Assembly (NCBI GenBank): GCA_947471745.1 | Contig: CANJKZ010000172.1 | Span: 3,700,001 to 3,764,000, forward strand | DNA: 64,000 bases | Direction: 5' to 3' | From: Closterium sp. Naga37s-1 | Taxonomy: Eukaryota; Streptophyta; Zygnematophyceae; Desmidiales; Closteriaceae | Shown here: positions 1-10,200 of the stretch, piece after piece | How the letters are laid out: each line of letters opens with the position of its first letter | Position numbering within the stretch: the stretch's first letter is position 1 | Made by a program: the position numbers and the translations under genes | Notes under the pieces: generated by a model | Databases searched by the model: none | What the model was told of the DNA's origin: nothing | Seen by the model: the letters and a program-made list of their open reading frames with translations, nothing else

Positions 1-300
1 GCCTGGCGCGGCCCGTGCGGGCCGCGCGCGGGCCTGGCGCAGGCCGTGCGGGCCGCGCGCGGGCTGTACGGGCCGCGCGCGGGCCTGGCGCGGGCCGTGC
101 GGGCCGCGCGCGGGCCTGGCGCGGGCCGTGCGGGCCGCGCGCGGGCCTGGCGCGGGCCGTGCGGGCCGCGCGCGGGCCTGGCGCGGGCCGTGCGGGCCGC
201 GCGCGGGCCTGGCGCGGGCCGTGCGGGCCGCGCGCGGGCCTGGCGCGGGCCGTGCGGGCCGCGCGCGGGCTGTACGGGCCGGGTGCGGGCCTGGCGCGGG
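1..300. repeat. 31-bp GC-rich tandem repeat inside TRIM copy C
   Basis: A 31-bp unit built from GCGGGCC and GGCGCGGGCCGTG blocks recurs with exact 31-bp spacing at about positions 84, 115, 146, 177, 208 and 239, with shortened variants at both ends. Several overlapping reading frames stay open through it, which is a by-product of the base composition and not evidence of a protein. Confidence 0.85.
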
Positions 301-610
301 CCGTGCGGGCCGCTACGGGCGACGGGGGGCGACGCGCGGGTCCCCGGGGGCGCTGCGACGGGCGACGGGGGGCGACCCGCGGATCGACGGGGCAGAAAAC
401 CGCCGCGCGCCTCGGGGCGCACGGCGGGCAGAAAACCGCCGCGCGCCCCGAGCGCGCGGCGGGATGAAAAATACGCCGTGCACCCGAGCGCGCGGCAAGC
501 AGAACACGTCGCGCGCCCGGGGCGCGCGATAGGCAGGACAGCAGCGGAAGCATTAGGTGGCGGGCCCATCCACAGGATCGACCCAGGAGGGTCGACCTGC
601 TCTGATAGCA

Positions 611-753
611 TGTCGGAATAGCAGGCACAAGCTAGAAACAGGAAAGAGTGGTTTTCACTAGCAGCAGTTGAGATACAGATAGGAAACCCTAATTGGGTTG
701 TACTCGCTATAGAGTACCCCACTGCAGGCTAGACAAACATCGACATTCTGACA
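611..753 (-). repeat. 5' LTR of TRIM copy C
   Basis: 143 bp, beginning TGTC and ending GACA when read on the minus strand. It shares the central blocks GTACTC, CTATAG, GAGTACA and TAGGGTTT with the LTRs at 46331 and 53970. Confidence 0.8.
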
Positions 754-1262
754 GGTAGCGCCGCCGCCTGGATCCCCAAAACTGCACTACAATTTGCTGA
801 AACTGTAACAGAAGGCCTGGGGTAAACGGGGCACAAGGCCAGCAGTTTGCAGCCGCTGCACAGCAAGTAGAACAGCTGACCAGCAGAGTCTGTTCAGGTA
901 GGGGGCAGTGTAGGGTACTGTACTATAGCAGTGGTGCCCCATACATGCTGTAACTTGCTAGTACGTCCGAGCATATTTCACCACACAATCTAGACTAGTT
1001 TTGTAAGAAGTTCCCCACATTCTCTTATTGGATAGACACCCATCCCACCGCCCCTCCCCACCTCCTTCCTCCTTTGTGATTTCGGCTGATAAATAGTGCA
1101 GGACGAGCTAGCCCATTCTACTGCTGATTTAAAGTACCATACTGCATAAGAATGACCTGTGCACCCACACCATACACCCATTTCCCTACCTCCTTCACCC
1201 AACCTCACCCCCTCTCATCTCCAACCATCCCTCTCCACCCCCTCGTCCCCTTCCTCTCTCCT
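754..1262. other. Spacer, 3' flank of DPE2
   Basis: No gene is recognisable. This stretch lies between the LTR and the DPE2 stop codon and should include the DPE2 3' UTR, read leftwards from 1262. Only small chance reading frames are present. Confidence 0.5.
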
Positions 1263-4200
1263 TCAAGGAATGGGTCCAAGCGAGAGAGTGAGCAGCGGGG
1301 AGGGAGCAGCGCCGAGAGTGGCGGGCGGGTGGGAGAGGCTGAGGCTGCCCACAGAGTGCGCCAGGAACTCCACTGCGGACGACCGGTACCGGTCGGGCAG
1401 GTCTGCAGGGGCCGTGCGGGCGCTGGCAAGCAGCATATGCTGTAGGCTGGTGATGAGCGCTGAGTCCGCCACTAGGTCCTCCAGACGCACGTGCACCCCT
1501 GCACGGATGGCACAGGGAGGGCGTGAGAGGGGCGCAGGGAAGGGAGGAAGGGAGGGTCAGTGCGGAGAAGAGATTGGGCATGCTTTGTGTGGTGCGCACA
1601 GCTGGTGGACCAATGGATCGTTTGCAGAGAACCGAATGAAGAGCGTTTGTGTGCCACGCTTGAGCAGGTAAAGGCAAACACTGCAAAGGCACCGAGCGGT
1701 GCAGGCCGAGTTGACAGAAGGAGGGGGGGAGAGAAAGCGGAAGGGCAGAAGGGGCATCTCACGGAATCGCCAGTAGTGGCGAGGGTTGGTGGGGTCGTTG
1801 ATAGTCTCGTCGTTGGCTGGCCGTGTCAAATACTCCTCCCTCAACGCCATCAGGTCCTGATGGCCCACACGCACAGGCACGCGATGGCGCACGCACAGGG
1901 ATCGAACAGGGGTGTTGCGAAGTGCAGAGTAACAATAGCACAGGGTATGGGTGAGTGCATGGACGTATGCGGGATTTGTTAAAAGCAGCAGGGATAGCTG
2001 CAGGGTTAGAAAGAATAGGCAGCAAGCAGCAGAGAGCAAGGGTATGGTACCTGCAGAGGGAAGATGGCCCACACGCTGGGAGCATCGCAGTGCTGCTGGA
2101 TGATGGCCCTCGCCACGTCCGGTGTACACCTGCAGCCCGGGTGCATGGGGGGAGGGGAGAGGGGGGGAAGGCGTGGACACATGGGATGTCAGCATGGAAG
2201 GCAGAGGAGGTCGAGGGGTGTCGGAGAGATGAAGTTGGGTGTGTAGCGGGTGGTGGAATACGGAGGGGAATGAGGCACGGAATACGGTGCAATATGTGGA
2301 CGGAATGTGTGAAAAAAGGAGGTCCAGGAACCTCAAGGCCGAATGTAATGCCATTTGCACACAAAGGGAAGAGCAGTAGAATGTGTGGAATATGTAGAGG
2401 GGTAAAGAGCGAGGCAGCAATGGGAGCACCGGTCGGGGGCGGGTGAGCTGAAGCCAAGCACGGAGCGGAAGAACTTGTGACGCCGCTCCGCCTCCTCCTC
2501 CCACCACGCACGCAGCGTTGACGTGTCATGACACGACGGCGCACACACCTGGGGGCAACGTGCGAAGCAGAGGGACAGCGAGTAGGAGAGAGGAAGTGAT
2601 TGCGTTGGTATGCGGCTCCTTGTGCCTCGTACAGAATGGACCAATCGAAAATAAAAACTGCAATTGACTTGCCCAGGGAAAGCTGAGGAGCAGCAACCAA
2701 CAATAATCCCTCAAACAGGCCACTCTGTTAACCCTTGAGCGCAGAGCAAAGGGAGGCCACGTGCATGAGCAGAGAGCAGAGAGCAGAGAGCAGAGAGCAG
2801 AGAGCAGAGAGCAGGAGCCCCCACGCACCGTCATGTAGTCGTATTCTGCAGGGTTGCCAAAGTCCTGGCCTATCTTGGTGGCCATGCGCTGAATGCGCAG
2901 CCCCAGTAGCCCCAACTCCGCCAGCACCTGTGCGGTGCGCCATGGCACACGGATGGGGAGGGATGGAAGGGCAGGCGGATGGGAGGGGTTACCGCAACGA
3001 ATGGCAGGAAATTCCGCACTAGAGGACAGGGTGGTGGGGAGTCCCTCCCTCAGGGGAACGGGTGCAGGTGGTGTCACGACGGGCGAGCATGAGCAGCCAG
3101 CACAGCAGCGAAGCGAGCAGCAAAGAGAGAGCACGAGGCATAACGGCGCCACAACACCACAACAACATCACACCGCACAAGCACGGCACGTACGGGCGGC
3201 ACGCAGGCGGGCACGAGTCCCAGGTCCTCCCCGCAGGCGAGCATGTCGGAGGCGTTCATGAGCACGGGCAGCGTCTTGAGTGCGTTGCTGCGCCACAGGC
3301 TCTCCTGCCGTGAGTAGTAGTAGTCCAGGTACAGCCTCTTCACCACCGCCTTGCTGCGCGCATGACGGGGAAAGAGAAGGGATGGGAGCAGGGAGGAGGG
3401 GACGGGAGGGGAGAGGAGAGGAGGGGAGGGGGGATGCAGGTGGAGCGAGATGTGGTGAGGAGGCAGCGCAGTGAGGAACGGGTGCAGTGTGTGGATATAT
3501 AAATGTGCTGCTGGAGCAAGGCAGTGCGATGCCCTGCGATGGCAGCACGTGTAGTGCTGTGCTGCGCACGATGACAACGAGAAGGCATACGTGACCCACA
3601 TGGAGCAGCAAACAGACCCCTCACCCCCCCCTCGCCTCTCCTCTCCTCCACCTTCTCATGCTCCACTCTACTCCTCCTTTCCTCCACCTGCACCCCTCTG
3701 CACCCCTCTGCACCCCTCTGCGCCTGGCTCACGTGTGGTCATCGAGCTCCATGAAGCTGGCGGTCTTCTCGCAGTCGAAGCGCGGGTAGAACTTGCGCGG
3801 GTCGTCCTGCGTGCGGATCAACACCACGCTCTGCACCGCTCGCATGCCCACATCGTCGGATTGGCATTGTGGGGGGGTTAAGGGCAAGGAGAGAGGAATT
3901 GGATGAGAGAAATGTTTGGCAAGCAGCACATACAGCAGCACAGTGGTACAGCTTGCTGTAGCAACATGGAGGTAACAGAGAGTACATAGTGCAGCAGCAG
4001 CCAGAGGAGGAGGAGGAGGAGGAGGAGGAGGAGGAAGAGGAGGAGGAGGAGGAGGAGGAGGAGGAGGAGGAGGAGGAGGTGGGATGAGGCAGCACCTGGA
4101 AGAGTGAGAGCAGTCCTTTGCGAGTCTCCTTGGCCTCCTCCTCCAGCCACTCGGGCGACCCCTCTCTGGGTTCCACGGCTGCCACGATCTTCTTCTCTGT

Positions 4201-7200
4201 GTCGTACTCCTTCTTGAACTGCCACGGGGGAATGCCAGACATATGCCATGTGCCGGGTGTGTGTTGGGTGTCACGTGCCATGTGCCACAGGAACGTTTCG
4301 CAGGCTTGAGAATGAGCACCCATCGTGAGAAGCATAGGACGGGCTGGCAACAATACGCTGAATGCTGTATCCTGCATGCTTATACCATGGAACTATCCTG
4401 TGGCACATTACCCTGTGGCACATCACATTACCCTGTGGCACATCACATTACCCTGTGGCACATCACATTACCCTGTGGCACATCACATTACCCTGTGGCA
4501 CATCACATTACCCTGTGGCACATCACATTACCCTGTGGCACATCACATTACCCTGTGGCACATCACATTACCCTGTGGCACATCACATTACCCTGTGGCA
4601 CATCACATTACCCTGTGGCACATCACATTACCCTGTGGCACATCACATTACCCTGTGGCACATCACATTACCCTGTGGCACATCACATTACCCTGTGGCA
4701 CATCACATTACCCTGTGGCACATCACATTACCCTGTGGCACATCACATTACCCTGTGGCACATCACATTACCCTGTGGCACATCACATTACCCTGTGGCA
4801 CATCACATTACCCTGTGGCACATCACATTACCCTGTGGCACATCACATTACCCTGTGGCACATCACATTACCCTGTGGCACATCACATTACCCTGTGGCA
4901 CATCACATTACCCTGTGGCACATCACATTACCCTGTGGCACATCACATTACCCTGTGGCACATCACATTACCCTGTGGCACATCACATTACCCTGTGGCA
5001 CATCACATTACCCTGTGGCACATCACATTACCCTGTGGCACATCACATTACCCTGTGGCACATCACATTACCCTGTGGCACATCACATTACCCTGTGGCA
5101 CATCACATTACCCTGTGGCACATCACATTACCCTGTGGCACATCACATTACCCTGTGGCACATCACATTACCCTGTGGCACATCACATTACCCTGTGGCA
5201 CATCACATTACCCTGTGGCACATCACATTACCCTGTGGCACATCACATTACCCTGTGGCACATCACATTACCCTGTGGCACATCACATTACCCTGTGGCA
5301 CATCACATTACCCTGTGGCACATCACATTACCCTGTGGCACATCACATTACCCTGTGGCACATCACATTACCCTGTGGCACATCACATTACCCTGTGGCA
5401 CATCACATTACCCTGTGGCACATCACATTACCCTGTGGCACATCACATTACCCTGTGGCACATCACATTACCCTGTGGCACATCACATTACCCTGTAGCA
5501 GAGGTGCTGGTACTCCTCAAAAAACTTGGATGCGATCTCTGCCCACCGTTGGCCAAACTTCTCCTGATGCACGTGCATTCACACACACGTACATACCCAT
5601 GTGCATTCACACATGAATGCACACATGCACACAGATGGACACACACACGTAGGGGTCGCAGAGGCGGTTGAAGTCCCACACGCCCTCCTTCTCAAACTCC
5701 TCCTGCCACGCCCACATTCACATATGCAAACAGAACCTGAAGAGTCAGTAACCTCTTTAAAAAAGGTGAGAGCAATGCAGTGAAAAATGCGCAACAGAAC
5801 AAATGGAGGAACGGTGCACAAGGAGCAGCAAAGCAAAGCAGAATGAGAGCAGAGGGGCAAGGCGGGGCGAGGAGCATGCACCTGCAGCAGGTGGCAGCGC
5901 ACGTAGGGGTCGCAGAGGCGGTTGAAGTCCCACACGCCCTCCTTCTCAAACTCCTCCTGCCACGCCCACAGCCACAGACGGCACGCAGAACAACACAGAG
6001 GTACGGGAGCACACAGTCAGGAGGCACGCAGGACAAAGCCCAGAGGCACAGAGCAGTGGAGGGCCACACAGGAATGCGCGCAGCTTCTTCCAACCGCATT
6101 CATACCCATCTACCATGCCTGCGATGCAACAGCGCGGTGCAACGAGCAAGCTGAGCTATAAATGGCAGTGCACAGCGCAACAACAACCAACCGCATTCTT
6201 TTGTATCACCAGACCAAAATGGCGAGAGAGGAAAAGGCAAGGCGGGGATGAGTGGTTTACCGCGGAGATGGGGATGGAGGGGCGAAAGTGGCCGAGGATG
6301 CCGCAGACGGCATGGTCAGGCAGCTCCCAGATGCGGAAGAACCCCAGGATGTGGTCTATGCGGTAGGCGCTGAAGTACTTAGCCATCTGCCACGCACGTG
6401 CACAACAGTGGGGACAGACAGGGCAGGCAGCGATAGCAGTACAAGGGACAGACACGATTTCTGAGCCCAGGGAAGACGAGGAGAGAGCTACATATAGCAC
6501 GGCGCAGCACCATGCTCTCACCATCCGTCCCTGCCACTCATCCCCACGAGCCAACCCTCTCTCCCTCCTCCTTCTTTCAGCCCAAACACGGCGCTCATGA
6601 CACCTGTGTGAGGCGTGCACGCCACCACGCGTAGTTATCCCTGCCCATGGCCTCCCAGTTGTACGTGGGGAAGCCCCAGTTCTGCCCCTCGCTCGAGAAG
6701 GCGTCGGGCGGCGCGCCGGTGGACGTGTCCATGTGGAAGAGCGAGCGGAAGCGCCACGTGTCCACGCTGCAGCGGTCGACGCCGATGGGCAGGTCGCCCT
6801 TGAGCACCACGTGCCGCTCGTGCGCGTATGACGCCGCGTCCAGGAGCTGTGCACACAGGGCGGTTGGGGTGGTGATGAGGATGAGGATGGGGATGGAAAT
6901 GGCGATGGTGGTGACAATGCAGCAGCAGTGGTGAGCAGTGCGTAAGCGGCCCACTCGTCCTTAAAGCAACAACAATAAAATACCACTCTGGTTTGAGCGA
7001 ACACCCAAGCGTATTGGAATTCGAAATGAGACCCTGCATGTGCAGATAGTACTGCACGTAGTGACCCACCTACCACATGGCTTGAAACCATCGTTAAACA
7101 TACCTGCACGTGCAGGTGGTACTGCACGTAGTGACCCACCCACCTACCACATGGTTTGAAACCATCGATGCACGCACCTGCACGTGCAGGTGGTACTGCA

Positions 7201-10200
7201 CATAGTACGTGAATGCGATGGTGGCATGGTAGTCTGTGCCTGGCGCCACTATGCGATCCACCTGCCATGCACGACGCATGACACACACACGGCGGGCACG
7301 GCACGTGCGGGCGAGAAGCGCGCACAGGGGCTTGGCTTGGAGCATGTGACGAGACAGTGGTGCAGAGCATGGTGCAGTGCGAGCGAGGTGATGCGAGCAG
7401 AGAATGGCCACACGACAACTGCCGAGCACGGAATAGAGATCAGGTGCAGCAGCGACAGCCGACAAGGCGAGTGCGCAGAATGGCACAAGGCAATGAAGGT
7501 GCGGAGCAGAGCACAGCACAGCACAGCGCACCTGCTCCTGCGAGTAGTTGGCGAGTGTGCCCCACTGCGTGTGGTCCGCAGTGCCAAAGAGCTTCTTCAG
7601 GAACATAAACGCCGCATACGGTTTCAGCCAGTCCTGGGGACACACAACCGGACAGAGGCGAGGGGGCGGAGAGACAGAGCGCAGCACCAGCTTTCAAGCC
7701 AAGGACGGGAAAGGAAAGGGCAAGGCAATGCCAGGGCATGCATGTACCCGCCTGCTCCTCCCACATCCAAACACCAACCTCGCCTCCTGTTGCCGCCACA
7801 CTCCTTTCCGTGTCCCTCAAAGCGTTAATATTCTCCTTGCTTCCCCTCCCAGTCCTTCTCACCTGCCCCTCCACAACAACCCCTCCTCGCCTACCGCTCT
7901 ACACCACCCCCCACCGCTGCACACACCTGGTTCTCGTGGAAGTAGTCCTTGAAGGGCTGGGAGGCGAGCAGGCGGTCGCCGTCCCACTGGAAGACAGCCC
8001 GTGCGATGCGCAGCTTGGCGCTCATGGTGGCATCATAGTCCACTGCCTCCTTGTCCAACACCTCCCTCGCACTCTCTATCTCCGCCTGTAATGAAGGGGT
8101 GCACATATTTTGAGTCGAATCAATACAGTGGAAGACAGTGCGTGCGATGCGCAGCTTGGTGCTCATGGTGGCATCGTAATCCACTGCTTCCTTGTCCAAC
8201 GCCTCCCTCGCACTCTCTATCTCCGCCTGTTGGGGGGGCACGTTTGGGCACACACGCACATGCACACACACGCGCGTGTACACAGATGCCCAAGCGCGCG
8301 CATGCACACACAGACGGACATGCACACAGGCATGCACAAAGACACACACATGACATATGACACCGCGGCATGTGTGGGGCTGACAGGGAGCAAACGGAAG
8401 AGTGTGCAGAGCAGACCCCGTGTAACATCCTCCACAGCAGGGGCAGGAGGCGCACCTGGATTTGCGCGGGCAGGTTGGGGGCGAGGGCTTGCAGTCGCAG
8501 GTAGAGCGGATGCAGGGCGAACACGGAGAGCGAACTGCAGGAAGCAGGGCGTTGACATCGGTGTAGACGTGGGCGTGGGCATGGTATGTGGGTGGGGGGT
8601 AAGGGTGGGCATGGGCGTGACAAGGGAGGAAAGAAGAGGAGGGAAGAGGGGTTTGGGGAGGAGGCGGAGGAGATATTGTGCAGAGGCCCTCAAGGGCGGG
8701 GGAGGGAGAACAGGGAAGGGGAGAACGAGTCAGATGGAAACAGGGAACAAAAGAAAGGTTCGGGAGAAAGAGACAACACAGGAACAGCAGGAAGAAAAAA
8801 GGGCGTGGGGGGAAGGAAGAGACAAGGGACTGACCTGTACGGATAGGAGTCCCACCACATGTCATTGACAGAGGTGTCATTGACAGGCAGTAGCTGCACG
8901 AGGCGCAGGCCCGCACTGTGTGCAAAGTCCACGAGCAGACGCAGGTCCGCAAACTCGCCCACGCCCACACTCTCCTTGGAGCGCAGTGAAAACACTGGGA
9001 TTGCGACTCCTGCTCCCCGCCATGGGTTCGCCTGAGTGCACGGGTGTGGGGGGAGAAAGCGGAGGGGTGGAGGTGAAGGTGGGTTGGGTGTGGCGTGTGG
9101 GGGTGGGGTTGGGGTTGAAGTTGGAGTTGGAAGGTAGTGGGAGTGAGTGAGAGTGGGAGTGGGGGTGGGAGTGGGGAGTGGGGAGTGGGGGGAGTGGGAA
9201 TGGGAGTGGGAGTGGGAGTGGGAGTAGGGGTGGGGGTGTGAAGAGGCTGAAAAGAAAGGATAAAGCAGTGGCGTGCGTGCATGCCACTGCTTTCGTGGCA
9301 TGTGGAGAATCGGAAGTACGGAGATGAGCAGCGGGGCACACGTTTGTCATCATATGACGGAGAGAAGGAGAGAGGGAGAGAGGGAAAGGAAGGTGTGGTG
9401 TGAACGCACTCTGAAGTGGCCGTCGGAGACAAAGATCATGATGGAGGGCTTGCGCGCTGAGGTGTCTAGCCCCAGCTCTATGTCACTGCCGTACTCCGAT
9501 GTCACCGACCCGTCCGCATCCCGCAGACAGTACTTGTATGTGTTGGTGTCACGCAGGAGAAGAGGCGAGGAATGTAGAGGAGAGGCGGGGAGAGTCGAGG
9601 AGGGGAGAGGCGAGGAGAATAGAGGAGAAGAGAGGAAAGGAGGTAGAGGGGCGGGGAGGGCAGCAAGAGGAGAAGGAAAGACGAGAAACCGGAGGCCAAC
9701 AAGGAGGTGCAACGATGGGGGGCGAGCAGTTAAGGAGAACCGTATGTGCCGAGGGTGCACGAGAGATGAGTGGAGTTTGGGGTGAGTGAAAAGCACGGTT
9801 CAGTGAACGAGTACAAAAAAAGGAAAAGCACAAAACACAGTGAGTCAGAGGGAGAGGGAGGTATGCGAAGGTAGGTGAAAGATGCAAGGGAGCGCGGGCG
9901 GGTGGAAGAATTGGTGGTAAGGATGGGAGAGGCGCGTGGAGAGGATATCGAATGGGGAACTCGTGGCGTGGTAGCGAGAGGTCGACCTCCCAGAGTGTGC
10001 CGTGTGTGCGCGTCATCGGCACACAGCCCCCCGCCTCCCACGCGCCCAGTCGGGGTGCACTGCCCGTCACACACACCTGCGGCGAGCGGCAGAGAGATGG
10101 CGGGGCAGCAGAGGGATGGTGGGGCATTTATGGACGTCAGGAGTTGCACTTGTGCTGGAAAACAGCAGCTCTGCATGCTTGCACGTGCATGAATGCATGT

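Larger units (their letters stand above)
1..753 (-). mobile_element. TRIM-like short LTR retroelement, copy C (3' part off window)
   Basis: Read on the minus strand, this is the 5' end of a short LTR element. Its LTR is at 611-753, followed by a primer-binding site at 599-610 (TGCTATCAGAGC, one mismatch from the 3' end of plant initiator-Met tRNA complement) and then a very GC-rich interior that continues past base 1. The LTR and the interior resemble the complete elements at 46331-47759 and 53970-55360. The interior holds degenerate repeats of a motif coding for Arg, Ala and Pro in every frame. No gag or pol domain is visible, so it is taken as non-autonomous. Target-site duplication cannot be tested because the other end is outside the window. 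Confidence 0.8.

Noticed and set aside
15..621. Arg/Ala/Gly-rich frames at the left edge
   Set aside because: GC-rich repeat inside TRIM copy C; open in several frames with no domain.
4411..5490. CRISPR-like array
   Set aside because: Units abut directly with no unique spacers, and the genome is eukaryotic; this is a simple minisatellite.
4243..5671. Three long overlapping plus-strand frames of 378-457 codons
   Set aside because: They are translations of the 20-bp minisatellite inside DPE2 intron 15; the period-20 protein pattern appears in every frame.
9726..9737. Perfect U12 branch motif as evidence for the AT-AC acceptor
   Set aside because: It is about 190 nt from the acceptor that homology requires; U12 branch points lie within about 20 nt, so it cannot support the chosen 3' end.
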